From assembly GCF_014280935.1 (NCBI RefSeq), contig NZ_JACLZI010000001.1, positions 1-37,503 on the forward strand: a stretch of 37,503 bases of DNA, read 5' to 3'. This DNA is from Aquibacillus kalidii (GTDB lineage Bacteria; Bacillota; Bacilli; Bacillales; Amphibacillaceae). Both the position numbers and the translations under genes were made by a program. Below, piece by piece: positions 10,675 to 19,666 of the stretch. Numbering within the stretch: position 1 is the stretch's first letter; each line of letters opens with the position of its first letter. The notes below the pieces were generated by a model. It was not told the DNA's origin. It did not search any database and saw only the letters and a program-made list of their open reading frames with translations.

Positions 10675-11445
10675 ATGTTGTTTGATACGCACGTCCATCT
10701 CAACGTATCTCAATTTGACGAGGATCGTGAAGAGGTAATGAGAAGGGCTAAAGAAGCTGGAGTTGAATATATGGTTATAGTTGGTTTTGACCATGAAACA
10801 ATACCAAAAGCGATAAAAATAGCGGAAGAAAATCCTAGTATTTATGCTGCTGTTGGTTGGCATCCGGTCGATGCAATTGACATGACAGAGAAAGAGTTAA
10901 CGTGGTTAGAAGAATTAACGGATCACCCTAAAGTTGTTGCACTTGGTGAAATGGGTTTAGATTATCATTGGGATAAATCTCCCAAGGATGTCCAAAAGGA
11001 CGTATTCCGTAAACAAATAAGGTTAGCAAGGAAAGTAAACATGCCAATCATTGTCCATAACCGCGAAGCGACTGAAGACATTATCCAAATCCTACAAGAA
11101 GAAAATGCAGCTGAAATAGGCGGCATTATGCATTGTTATAATGATTCGGTTGAATATGTTCAAGCGTGTTTAGATATGAATTTTTATATCTCCTTAGGAG
11201 GACCGGTAACATTCAAAAATGCAACGTTACCAAAAGAGGTTGCTAAAGTAGTGCCTATCGATCGTTTGCTGATTGAGACAGATTGTCCATTTTTGGCACC
11301 ACACCCAAATAGAGGGAAAAGAAATGAACCAGCATATGTCAGTTTAGTTGCAGAGAAAATTGCCGAATTAAGAGGTATTTCAATAGAAGAGTTAAGTCAA
11401 AAAACGACTGAAAATGCATTAAGGTTTTTCAGAATTGCTGAATAG
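10675..11445 (+). CDS. yabD: TatD-family metal-dependent DNase (YabD)
   Basis: A TIM-barrel amidohydrolase-type nuclease of 256 residues. The metal ligands are visible: HxH at residues 6-8 (DTHVHLN), GEMGLDYHWD with the bridging Glu, IVHNR, MHCY, and ETDCPFLAP with the final Asp. The family has 3'-5' exonuclease activity and is used in DNA repair. It has an AAAGGAGG site and a terminator on both sides, so it appears to be transcribed alone. Confidence 0.93.
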   Translation: MLFDTHVHLNVSQFDEDREEVMRRAKEAGVEYMVIVGFDHETIPKAIKIAEENPSIYAAVGWHPVDAIDMTEKELTWLEELTDHPKVVALGEMGLDYHWDKSPKDVQKDVFRKQIRLARKVNMPIIVHNREATEDIIQILQEENAAEIGGIMHCYNDSVEYVQACLDMNFYISLGGPVTFKNATLPKEVAKVVPIDRLLIETDCPFLAPHPNRGKRNEPAYVSLVAEKIAELRGISIEELSQKTTENALRFFRIAE

Positions 11446-11452
11446 AAAAAAT

Positions 11453-11488
11453 GAGAGAGACACTTTAGTTTAAGTGCCTCTCTTTTTT
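11453..11488 (+). terminator. Terminator of yabD
   Basis: GAGAG-A-CACTT (11455-11465) pairs with AAGTG-C-CTCTC (11472-11482) with a single mismatch, followed by six or more T. Confidence 0.88.
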
Positions 11489-11490
11489 AT

Positions 11491-12006
11491 TTAAAGATAA
11501 GCTTTAATGATCTTTTTGTGGAGTGTGACATATTATCTGTAGACTCTCCAGTAATAAATAGGATAGGCGATCTAACGAAGCGAATTGTTAAGGTATTAGT
11601 AATTTAGCGACGTAAGGAACCCTCTAACGAAGCGAATTGTTAAGGTATTAATAATTTCGCGATGTAAGGAGCTCTCTAACAAAACAAAATTTTTTTCTGA
11701 TTTTGCAACGTTAGAAATCCTTTCTCGTCACAAATTCACAGCATCGCATTTAAAACTTGTTTAATAAATCGTTATAAGTTACTCCAGAGTTTATTAAACT
11801 ACCTCATTGGAACACAGTAAAGGATCCGAAAAGAGAAATTCAAAATGAAGTTTCAATGAACACTTAAAGCCTTGATAAACTGTATTTTTGTACGGTCTTT
11901 TCTGTTTGTAACGTATTTTTAATATTTTTGAAATAAACGGGTTGAAAGTATTGATAAAAGCTGTTCTAACAATGTTTATGAGGAGGTTTAGATGGTTAGG
12001 TAGCAT
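11491..12006. other. Gene-free region before yabE
   Basis: About 515 bp without a credible gene. It holds a possible imperfect hairpin (TGGAGTGT ... ACTCTCCA, about 11517-11551), the 52-bp tandem repeat at 11571, and a 10-bp perfect inverted repeat GTTTAATAAA/TTTATTAAAC (11759-11768 and 11790-11799). The remainder to the yabE promoter is AT-rich with nothing I recognise. Confidence 0.6.
11571..11690. repeat. Tandem 52-bp repeat, two full units and a partial third
   Basis: Units start at 11571, 11623 and 11675, each with TCTAAC. The first two begin TCTAACGAAGCGAATTGTTA, continue AAGGTATTA, and are nearly identical with a few substitutions. The third fades after about 16 bases. The phase starting at GAATTGTTAAGGTAT resembles the repeat downstream of yabE (13345-13508). 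Confidence 0.85.
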
Positions 12007-12035
12007 TTGACAGGCATTTTGAGGGTTTATATAAT
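12007..12035 (+). promoter_or_regulatory. Consensus sigma-A promoter of yabE
   Basis: TTGACA (12007-12012) and TATAAT (12030-12035), both perfect, with the optimal 17-bp spacer. The start is expected near 12042, so the leader is only about 24 nt and carries AAGGAGG. Confidence 0.88.
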
Positions 12036-12065
12036 ACAACGGCAGGTATAAGGAGGCAAACGAGC

Positions 12066-13265
12066 ATGAAAAAACTTTCAAAGCTATTGCCGGCTCTTAA
12101 TAAAAAGCTGGTTATACCTATTATTTCTGTCATTGCTTTTCTTGTTTTTGGAACGATAGTGGCTTATCAAGTTACGAAAGAACAAGTTACTGTTGTACAG
12201 GATGGTGAAGTAACAACTATCAAAACACATGCTGACACAGTGAATGACGTATTAAAGGAATTAGGTATCCAGGTGGAAAAATATGATGAATTATCCCCTG
12301 GGAAGAATACTACTATTACATCCGACATGAAAATTACCTTTAAACAAGCTAATAAAATAATAGTTTCTACAGATGGACAGAACAAAGAATACTTTTCAAC
12401 TTCAGACACTGTAGGAGAATTTTTTAAAGAAAATAATATAAGTTTTACTGAACATGATCAAGTATCTGCAACGGATCAAACTGCTATTGAAGATGGATTA
12501 ACGATTGAAGTGAAAAAAGCATTTCAGGTTACGATCAACGATGGTGGTGAGAAGAAAAAGGTATGGACTACTGGTGGAACAGTAGCAGACCTGATGAAGA
12601 AGCAAGAAATTGCTCTAAATGAACTAGATCGTCTTGAACCAAAAGAGACGGAGAACCTTTCAGAACAAACAACTATTGAGATCACTCGTGTGGAAAAAGT
12701 GACGGATATCGTAGAAGAAGCTGTTGACTATGCTGTTGAAAAGAAAAGTGACAGCTCACTAGCTAAAGGAAAAGAAAAGGTTGTTTCTGCTGGTGAAGAG
12801 GGACTAGTCGCTAAACACTATGAAGTGGTACTAGAAAACGGTAAGGAAGTTTCCAGAGAACTTGTTAAAGAAGAAGTTAAGAAAGAAAGCCAAAAACAAG
12901 TGGTTGCTGTAGGTACAAAGGTTATTCAGAACACGAATACGAACACCGTTTCACGTGGGGATAGTGCTGTATCTAAAACGGTAATGATGCACGCAACTGC
13001 ATATAATTGGAATTGCCCTACGTGTAGTGGATCAGGTAGAACAGCAACTGGATATAATTTAAAAGCTAATCCTAGTGGAGTTGTATCTGTAGACCCTAGT
13101 GTCATTCCTCTTGGAACGAAAGTTTGGGTTGAGGGATATGGGTATGCCGTTGCAAGAGATACAGGTGGAAATATTAAAGGAAACCGTATAGACATTCACT
13201 TACCTACACAAGCAGCTGCAGAACGATATGGTACACGAACGGTAAAAGTTAAAATTTTAGATTAA
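12066..13265 (+). CDS. yabE: Cell-wall protein YabE: DUF348 repeats, G5 and 3D domains (Rpf/Sps-like)
   Basis: The 399-residue protein has a single N-terminal membrane segment (about 15-34) followed by an extracellular part. Three DUF348 repeats start near residues 42, 97 and 152, followed by a G5 domain (about 205-285) and a C-terminal 3D domain (about 310-399). The three aspartates of the 3D domain lie in VDPSVIPLG, ARDTGG and RIDIH. The domain set matches YabE/stationary-phase-survival proteins, firmicute counterparts of resuscitation-promoting factors and probable peptidoglycan lytic enzymes (family knowledge). It has a consensus promoter and its own terminator, and is flanked on both sides by related tandem repeats. 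Confidence 0.9.
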   Translation: MKKLSKLLPALNKKLVIPIISVIAFLVFGTIVAYQVTKEQVTVVQDGEVTTIKTHADTVNDVLKELGIQVEKYDELSPGKNTTITSDMKITFKQANKIIVSTDGQNKEYFSTSDTVGEFFKENNISFTEHDQVSATDQTAIEDGLTIEVKKAFQVTINDGGEKKKVWTTGGTVADLMKKQEIALNELDRLEPKETENLSEQTTIEITRVEKVTDIVEEAVDYAVEKKSDSSLAKGKEKVVSAGEEGLVAKHYEVVLENGKEVSRELVKEEVKKESQKQVVAVGTKVIQNTNTNTVSRGDSAVSKTVMMHATAYNWNCPTCSGSGRTATGYNLKANPSGVVSVDPSVIPLGTKVWVEGYGYAVARDTGGNIKGNRIDIHLPTQAAAERYGTRTVKVKILD

Positions 13266-13280
13266 ATGAATATATTATTG

Positions 13281-13308
13281 CCCTATCATTCATATGATGG
13301 GGTTTTTT
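13281..13308 (+). terminator. Terminator of yabE
   Basis: CCCTATCAT (13281-13289) pairs with ATGATGGGG (13294-13302) with one G-T pair, 4-nt loop, followed by TTTTTT. Confidence 0.9.
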
Positions 13309-13344
13309 AATGCATATGTTGAGGTAACTCCGAAGAATACAAGT

Positions 13345-13508
13345 GAATCGTTACGGTATAAAGGAAGTGGCAGAAATACCTGCACTAATCTAGACGAATC
13401 GTTACGGTATAAAGGAAGTGGCAGAAATTACCTGCACTAATCTAGACGAATCGTTACGGTATAAAGGGAGTGGTAGAAATACCTGCACTAATCTAAGCGG
13501 AATCGTTA
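13345..13508. repeat. Tandem 51-52-bp repeat, three units and a partial fourth
   Basis: Units begin at 13345, 13396 and 13448 with GAATCGTTACGGTATAAAG and end ACCTGCACTAATCTA. A partial fourth (GAATCGTTA) starts at 13500. Units differ by one to three bases and one single-base insertion. Each unit holds AGTGGCAG ... CTGCACT, which can form a short hairpin with one bulge. The first 15 bases agree at 13 positions with the repeat upstream of yabE. There are no variable spacers, so it is not CRISPR. Confidence 0.9.
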
Positions 13509-13787
13509 AATTATTTAAAGATTGGTTGGAAAATCACACAATTCAGGCGAGACGATGCCCGTGTGAAAGCAACTTCCTAAAGCGGGGATCAACGTATCCA
13601 CTTACTGTAGATTCTGGATATTGCAGAAAAACATTAATCTTTTTGAAGCAGCTTTTTAAGGTGTCCTTATATGCTTCTTTATATTATGCTGCTCAAGAAA
13701 AGGTGTGCTATTTTAAAATAGGTTAGAGTTCTCTATAATAAGACTACATATTATAAGATATAGAATGTACATAGATGGAGGAAGAAA
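13509..13787. other. Gene-free leader between the repeat and rnmV
   Basis: About 280 bp without a supportable gene. A TATAAT at 13734-13739 is a possible -10 for rnmV, but no good -35 is placed before it. The open frame that crosses the repeat into this region has no ribosome site and a composition unlike the neighbours. Confidence 0.5.
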
Positions 13788-15234
<1,447 letters not shown>

Positions 15235-15243
15235 TTTCAAGGA

Positions 15244-15270
15244 ACATGTTTTGCTTCTCAACATAGGCTA
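15244..15270 (+). promoter_or_regulatory. Candidate sigma-K promoter of yabG
   Basis: CATAGGCTA (15262-15270) fits the sigma-K -10 CATANNNTA, and AC lies at 15244-15245, 16 bp upstream. B. subtilis yabG is transcribed by sigma-K. The motif is short, so chance remains possible. Confidence 0.5.
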
Positions 15271-15322
15271 TTTTATAAAAGTATTCATTGTGAAGTATCG
15301 GTCTAAGTTGAGAGGTGGAAAA

Positions 15323-16180
15323 ATGAAACTTACGATTGGTGATTTAGTTACGCGTAAATCACATGGTAATGACATCTTATTTAGAGTTATTAATTTGGAT
15401 AATGATCTAGTATTGTTACATGGGGAAGATGTTCGTTTAGAAGCGGATGCACCGGTAGAAGATATAGAAGTTGTAGAGGAAAGAGAATTGGAAACAATTC
15501 GAGCAAAAAGCAAAGAGAAAGAGGATTACTCATTTAGGTTATTTCGTCAAGATTATCAACTAATGAGAGAGAAACGTGAATACGATAATACTGCAGGCTA
15601 TCAAAATACAGCAAACTATTTTCAAATACCAGCGAGAGTACTTCATTTAGATGGAGATAGATTATATCTTAAAAAGTGTATTGACCTTTATCAACGAATG
15701 GGATTACAGGTCCACGGTGTTCATTTGGACGAAAAAGAAATGCCTACGGAGATTGGCCGCCTAGTGGAGAAGATTCAACCAGATATTATTGTCATAACTG
15801 GACACGATGCCTTTTCAAGAGGGAAAGGTGAAAAAAAGGATATTCGTTCATACCGTCACTCCAAATTTTTTGCAGAAACAGTACGCGAAGCACGAAAGGT
15901 AGTACCAAGTCTGGACCAGTTAGTTATATTTGCAGGCGCATGTCAATCTCATTTTGAGTCACTGATCCGAGCAGGTGCTAATTATGCTAGCTCCCCATCA
16001 AGAATTAATATCCACGCATTAGACCCTGTGTATATAGCAGCTAAGATTGCCTACACACCTTTTATGGAAAAAGTGGGTGTATATGATGCATTGAGAAATA
16101 CGTTAACAGGGGAAAAAGGACTTGGTGGTGTCGAAACGAGAGGATTGTTAAGAACGGGAATGCCATATATTGAAGACTAA
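15323..16180 (+). CDS. yabG: Sporulation-specific protease YabG
   Basis: YabG is a mother-cell cysteine protease that trims spore coat proteins during maturation. The 285-residue protein contains VITGHDAFSRGKGEKKD and FAGACQSHFE, whose His and Cys are the likely catalytic pair (inference from conservation), and ASSPSRINIHALDP. A longer in-frame reading from 15251 exists, but AGAGGTGG sits just before ATG 15323 and the MKLTIGD start matches the family N terminus. It follows rsmA with its own late sporulation promoter candidate and ends in a strong terminator. Confidence 0.93.
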   Translation: MKLTIGDLVTRKSHGNDILFRVINLDNDLVLLHGEDVRLEADAPVEDIEVVEERELETIRAKSKEKEDYSFRLFRQDYQLMREKREYDNTAGYQNTANYFQIPARVLHLDGDRLYLKKCIDLYQRMGLQVHGVHLDEKEMPTEIGRLVEKIQPDIIVITGHDAFSRGKGEKKDIRSYRHSKFFAETVREARKVVPSLDQLVIFAGACQSHFESLIRAGANYASSPSRINIHALDPVYIAAKIAYTPFMEKVGVYDALRNTLTGEKGLGGVETRGLLRTGMPYIED

Positions 16181-16220
16181 TCTTTACAATAAAGTTTCGA
16201 CATCCAAAAGAAAAATCGTC

Positions 16221-16257
16221 AAAAAATCGTACAATTCGATTAATTGTACGATTTTTT
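16221..16257 (+). terminator. Terminator of yabG
   Basis: A perfect 16-bp stem (16221-16236 with 16242-16257; core ATCGTACAATT/AATTGTACGAT) with an A run on one side and T run on the other. The symmetry allows use in both directions. Confidence 0.92.
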
Positions 16258-16335
16258 ACTATTTAAATTCAAAACCCACACATAATTTAACAAAACTGTG
16301 ACATGATAGGTATTAGTTAAATAAATATTTTTATA

Positions 16336-16365
16336 TTGACATTAAATTTACTATACTGTTATAAT
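16336..16365 (+). promoter_or_regulatory. veg promoter 1 (sigma-A)
   Basis: TTGACA (16336-16341) and TATAAT (16360-16365), 18 bp spacer, both hexamers perfect. Confidence 0.82.
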
Positions 16366-16377
16366 ATAATATTTTAT

Positions 16378-16406
16378 TTGACTATAAAACAAGCTTATGG
16401 TATAGT
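16378..16406 (+). promoter_or_regulatory. veg promoter 2 (sigma-A)
   Basis: TTGACT (16378-16383) and TATAGT (16401-16406), 17 bp spacer, one mismatch each. It lies immediately downstream of promoter 1. B. subtilis veg is also served by two close promoters. The leader from this one would be only about 16 nt. Confidence 0.7.
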
Positions 16407-16428
16407 GAATATAGTGAGGTGGAGTGTA

Positions 16429-16695
16429 TTGGCTAAAACATTGGTTGAAATCAAACAAGGTCTTGATGGTCAGATTGGCAAGCGCTTGAAACTGAAAGCG
16501 AATGGTGGAAGAAGGAAGACTGTTGAACGATACGGAACATTAGCAGAAACTTATCCATCTGTCTTTATTGTTGAACTTGATCAACAAGAAAATGCATTTG
16601 AACGCGTTTCTTATAGCTATGCGGATATTTTGACTGAGACCGTTGAGTTAAACTTCGTCGAAGATATGAATGCGGTAGTTCTTGGGGAGCAGTAA
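16429..16695 (+). CDS. veg: Veg protein
   Basis: The 88-residue protein matches B. subtilis Veg nearly throughout: [61 protein letters not shown]. Veg is highly expressed and affects biofilm formation, and in early reports spore outgrowth; its molecular role is not fully defined. The start is TTG, six bases after GAGGTGG. The open frame extends upstream through the promoters but that part is not coding. Two strong promoters and a short transcript fit high expression. Confidence 0.95.
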   Translation: MAKTLVEIKQGLDGQIGKRLKLKANGGRRKTVERYGTLAETYPSVFIVELDQQENAFERVSYSYADILTETVELNFVEDMNAVVLGEQ

Positions 16696-16716
16696 ACTTT
16701 GTTTGCTGCTTTTTTT
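16688..16716 (+). terminator. Terminator of veg
   Basis: AGCAGTAAAC (16688-16697) pairs with GTTTGCTGCT (16701-16710) with one G-T pair, then T7. The veg stop codon lies inside the stem. Confidence 0.9.
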
Positions 16717-16845
16717 ATTTGCGATTTTTTCTTGAAAGTGTCTTATATAATGGAGTCATCTACATTATTGTGAATAACAAAATTAGGCATATTGTATTTC
16801 ATCATAGCAGATAGCATTTTCATTTTTGAGTATCTGCACTGAAAA

Positions 16846-16875
16846 TGAATAAATATCAATAAAATAGCCAAACTA
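16846..16875 (+). promoter_or_regulatory. Candidate sigma-G promoter of sspF
   Basis: TGAATA (16846-16851) and CAAACTA (16869-16875) with a 17-bp spacer; the -10 differs from CATACTA at one base. A forespore late promoter is expected for a SASP gene. Confidence 0.6.
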
Positions 16876-16910
16876 ACATTGTCGTCAAAATTTAAAGGAG
16901 CTGATCTTTC

Positions 16911-17090
16911 ATGGGAAGACAAAGAGGTATAATGTCACACCAAATGAAAGAAGAACTAGCTAAGGAGTTAGGTTTTTACGACACCGTCAAACAGGAAGGC
17001 TGGGGCGGAATACGAGCACGTGATGCCGGTAATATGGTTAAGCGTGCAATAGAAATTGCTGAACAAGAGTTAAAAAAGGGCAAATCCTAA
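16911..17090 (+). CDS. sspF: Alpha/beta-type small acid-soluble spore protein SspF
   Basis: This 59-residue protein coats DNA in the dormant spore. It reads [20 protein letters not shown], then [25 protein letters not shown] and IAEQ, matching B. subtilis SspF almost base for base. The SASP GWG(E/G)I(R/T) region with RDAGNMVK is typical; the SspF subgroup lacks the longer N terminus of SspA/B. AAAGGAG precedes the ATG by 10 bases. It lies between veg and ispE as in B. subtilis and has its own promoter and terminator. Confidence 0.95.
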   Translation: MGRQRGIMSHQMKEELAKELGFYDTVKQEGWGGIRARDAGNMVKRAIEIAEQELKKGKS

Positions 17091-17110
17091 TAAGGGTTTG
17101 TCCTTTTTTT
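17072..17110 (+). terminator. Terminator of sspF
   Basis: AAAAAGGGCAAATCC (about 17073-17087) pairs with GGGTTTGTCCTTTTT (17094-17108) with G-T pairs, followed by T. The stem overlaps the sspF stop codon. Confidence 0.85.
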
Positions 17111-17209
17111 ATTATAGTTAATGTTTTGCATTTATTGGAGAGTCTTGCGGAATTATTTTTTTATGATATGGTAACATTTAAAGGTATTTTATTGGAGTAG
17201 GTGAACGAA

Positions 17210-18079
17210 ATGTACGTACTTGAAAAGGCGCCAGCAAAGATTAATCTATCATTAGATGTATTATATAAACGGCCTGACCGCTACCATGAAATAGAAATGG
17301 TAATGACAACCATTGACCTAGCAGACAGGATCGAGATAACACCTCTATTTGAAAATAGGATTGTAATAGAATCAGAAAATCGCTTTGTGCCCAATGATGA
17401 ACGAAACTTGGCGTATGGAGCAGCAAAATTGTTAAAAGAAACATTTTCAATTAAACAAGGGGTTAAAATAAAAATAGAGAAGCATATTCCCGTTGCAGCA
17501 GGCTTAGCGGGCGGTAGTAGTGATGCAGCTGCAACTTTAAGAGGGCTAAACCGCCTGTGGTCTCTTGGATTAAAAGTAAATGAACTAGCTAATTTAGGAG
17601 CGCAAATTGGATCGGATGTTTCTTTTTGTGTGTACAATTCTACAGCATTAGCCCAAGGTAAAGGGGAGATTATTACGGAATTACCTGCCCCACCTGCTTG
17701 TTGGGTTGTATTGGCTAAACCAATTATGGGTGTATCAACACAAACTGTATATGAAAACCTAAATATAGATAGGGTTAATCATCCTGATACTAAAGGTATG
17801 ATTAATGCCTTAAAAACTGCTAATTATGAAAAGATGTGTGATTATTTAGGGAATGCTTTGGAATCTGTCACATTGTCTATGCATCCGCAAGTTCAACAAA
17901 TAAAGGACCAAATGGAGAGTTCAGGTGCAGATGCAGTTTTAATGAGTGGCAGCGGCCCAACGGTATTCTCATTAGTAAAACAAGAAAGCAGAGCATACCG
18001 AATCTATAACAGCTTAAGAGGATTTTGTAATGAAGTTTATGTTGTCAGAACCCTTGGATACCATCAATCACTTGATTGA
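17210..18079 (+). CDS. ispE: 4-diphosphocytidyl-2-C-methyl-D-erythritol kinase
   Basis: IspE phosphorylates CDP-ME in the MEP isoprenoid pathway. The GHMP kinase motif [14 protein letters not shown] is at residues 94-107, KAPAKINL near the N terminus, and the C-terminal [11 protein letters not shown] is present. An in-frame GTG at 17201 is too close to GGAG; ATG at 17210 has better spacing and gives the family-like [17 protein letters not shown], 289 residues. In B. subtilis it likewise lies between sspF and purR. Confidence 0.95.
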   Translation: MYVLEKAPAKINLSLDVLYKRPDRYHEIEMVMTTIDLADRIEITPLFENRIVIESENRFVPNDERNLAYGAAKLLKETFSIKQGVKIKIEKHIPVAAGLAGGSSDAAATLRGLNRLWSLGLKVNELANLGAQIGSDVSFCVYNSTALAQGKGEIITELPAPPACWVVLAKPIMGVSTQTVYENLNIDRVNHPDTKGMINALKTANYEKMCDYLGNALESVTLSMHPQVQQIKDQMESSGADAVLMSGSGPTVFSLVKQESRAYRIYNSLRGFCNEVYVVRTLGYHQSLD

Positions 18080-18100
18080 ACACGTATAAAGTGATATATT
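18072..18100 (+). promoter_or_regulatory. Sigma-A promoter of purR
   Basis: TTGATT (18072-18077) and TATATT (18095-18100), 17 bp apart; the -35 overlaps the end of ispE. The predicted start near 18107 places the PurBox at 18109-18121 just inside the transcript. Confidence 0.6.
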
Positions 18101-18108
18101 TAACCAAA

Positions 18109-18121
18109 ATTATTCGGTTTT
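18109..18121 (-). promoter_or_regulatory. PurBox at purR
   Basis: On the minus strand this reads AAAACCGAATAAT, one base from the PurBox AWWWCCGAACWWT. It directly follows the purR promoter, consistent with autorepression by PurR as known in B. subtilis. A second, oppositely oriented box at the usual spacing is not clear. Confidence 0.5.
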
Positions 18122-18133
18122 TGAGGTGTAGAA

Positions 18134-18949
18134 ATGAAAAGAAGTGATCGGTTAGTAGCGATGACAAACTATTTAATAGAACATCCTATGGAGTTAGTTT
18201 CTCTGCCGTTTTTTTCTTCTACTTATGATGCTGCTAAATCGTCTATAAGTGAAGATTTGGCAATAATAAACAAGATGTTCCAAAGCGAGGGCATTGGGTT
18301 TCTAGAATCATTTTCTGGAGCTTCAGGTGGTGTGAAATACATCCCGAAGCATTCCAAAAAGCGTAGTGAGGAATTCGTTGAACAATTATGTAAGCAGCTA
18401 GAGGATCCCGAAAGAATTCTTCCTGGTGGTTATTTATTTATGAGTGATTTATTAGGAGAACCTAATACAGTTAGGAATATTGGAAGATTATTTGCAACAG
18501 AATTCTCAGATCTTGATATTGATGTTGTTGTTACTGTCGCTACTAAAGGAATCCCATTAGCTTATGCAGTAGCTTCTTTCTTACACGTTCCTGTTGTTAT
18601 TGTTAGAAGGGACCCCAAAGTTACTGAAGGTTCAACTGTTAGCATTAATTATGTATCGGGATCATCTAGAAAAATTCAAACAATGGTGCTATCTAAAAGA
18701 AGTTTGCAGGAGGGTGCCAAAGTCTGTATTATAGATGACTTCATGAAGGCTGGCGGAACAATTAATGGGATTACGAACTTATTAAAAGAATTTAATGCTC
18801 ATGTTGCTGCTATTGGCGTATTAGCAGAAGCTGAAGATGAGGAAGAGGAACGTGTAGTTAACGATTACACTTCCCTGGTCCAGATAAAAAACGTCGACAT
18901 GAAAACAAAACAGATTGAGGTAGTTAAAGGTAATTTTTTATTAGGCTAG
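18134..18949 (+). CDS. purR: Purine operon repressor PurR
   Basis: PurR represses purine biosynthesis and transport genes and is relieved by PRPP. The N-terminal winged-helix domain (about 1-74, RSDRLVAMTNYLIEHP... SSISEDLAIINKMF) is followed by a phosphoribosyltransferase-like domain with the PRPP motif CIIDDFMKAGGTING (D201, D202). Length 271 is slightly shorter than B. subtilis (285), the difference being at the C terminus. In B. subtilis yabJ (ridA) follows purR; here spoVG follows directly. Confidence 0.95.
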   Translation: MKRSDRLVAMTNYLIEHPMELVSLPFFSSTYDAAKSSISEDLAIINKMFQSEGIGFLESFSGASGGVKYIPKHSKKRSEEFVEQLCKQLEDPERILPGGYLFMSDLLGEPNTVRNIGRLFATEFSDLDIDVVVTVATKGIPLAYAVASFLHVPVVIVRRDPKVTEGSTVSINYVSGSSRKIQTMVLSKRSLQEGAKVCIIDDFMKAGGTINGITNLLKEFNAHVAAIGVLAEAEDEEEERVVNDYTSLVQIKNVDMKTKQIEVVKGNFLLG

Positions 18950-19045
18950 TCTAGCGCTTTCAATCCTTATAACGACTAATTTATCACCTTTTCTTATTTT
19001 TCAACTAATTTACTCATTTTTTCAAATTTTTTTTTAAAATTAAGA

Positions 19046-19070
19046 AGGAATTCTCATTATTTTGTTGAAT
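19046..19070 (+). promoter_or_regulatory. Sigma-H promoter of spoVG
   Basis: AGGAATT (19046-19052) and GAAT (19067-19070) are 14 bp apart, the same geometry as the B. subtilis spoVG sigma-H promoter. The 50 bp upstream is very AT-rich with T runs, comparable to the AbrB-bound AT box known there. Confidence 0.7.
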
Positions 19071-19111
19071 TTAGTAATAAGTTCTTATATGGGAAAAGGT
19101 GGTGAGACATA

Positions 19112-19402
19112 ATGGAAGTAACAGACGTGAGATTACGCCGCGTTAATACCGAAGGAAGAATGCGAGCAATTGCTTCTATTACGTTGGATCAGGAGTTTGT
19201 CGTTCACGATATTCGTGTTATCGACGGCAATAATGGTTTGTTTGTCGCAATGCCTTCAAAAAGAACCCCTGATGGGGAATTCCGTGACATTGCACACCCA
19301 ATTAACTCTAATACAAGAGCAAAGATACAAGATGCTGTATTAGAAGAGTATCACCGTGCAGGAGAAATGGAAGTAGAATACGAAGAAGCTGGCGCTTCCT
19401 AA
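19112..19402 (+). CDS. spoVG: SpoVG RNA/DNA-binding regulator
   Basis: The 96-residue protein starts [20 protein letters not shown] and contains [21 protein letters not shown], the conserved SpoVG core. SpoVG binds nucleic acids and influences septation and, in other firmicutes, virulence gene expression. AAAGGTGGTGAG precedes the ATG. It has a sigma-H promoter and is followed by a terminator. Confidence 0.97.
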   Translation: MEVTDVRLRRVNTEGRMRAIASITLDQEFVVHDIRVIDGNNGLFVAMPSKRTPDGEFRDIAHPINSNTRAKIQDAVLEEYHRAGEMEVEYEEAGAS

Positions 19403-19422
19403 AGTTAATAATAACAGCTATG

Positions 19423-19455
19423 GTCTAATCTTTCTCTGATTAGACTTCTTTTTTG
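19423..19455 (+). terminator. Terminator of spoVG
   Basis: GTCTAATC (19423-19430) pairs with GATTAGAC (19438-19445), then a T-rich tail. Confidence 0.88.
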
Positions 19456-19521
19456 TCCACAGACATTAAGTATAGAACTTTACATTAACGAAAAACTATC
19501 TTTAGGAAACCATGAGCCATG

Positions 19522-19547
19522 AGCAACTTAACAGTTGCTTTTTTTTA
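19522..19547 (+). terminator. Second terminator-like hairpin between spoVG and glmU
   Basis: AGCAACT (19522-19528), loop TAAC, AGTTGCT (19533-19539), then T8. No gene lies between it and the spoVG terminator about 70 bp upstream, so it could be a second terminator or a remnant of a lost gene's end. Confidence 0.7.
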
Positions 19548-19567
19548 TAACACAAGAAGGTTCATTG

Positions 19568-19596
19568 TTGAAATGCGCCCTTTTTTAAGATATATT
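19568..19596 (+). promoter_or_regulatory. Candidate sigma-A promoter of glmU
   Basis: TTGAAA (19568-19573) and TATATT (19591-19596), 17 bp apart; leader about 60 nt. Confidence 0.55.
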
Positions 19597-19666
19597 CGTT
19601 AATGGAGAATTTATATAGAATGATCGGAATTTGAGATTTACATAAACATTGAATGGAGGCTACTTC

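Noticed and set aside
11794-12081. 95-codon minus-strand open frame upstream of yabE
   Set aside because: Overlaps the consensus yabE promoter and start; no ribosome site or recognisable motif.
13345-13508. CRISPR array
   Set aside because: The whole 51-52 bp unit is conserved; there are no short repeats with variable spacers and no cas genes.
13418-13726. 102-codon + strand open frame over the tandem repeat
   Set aside because: Starts inside the repeat array, has no ribosome site, and repeats itself in translation; no family resemblance.
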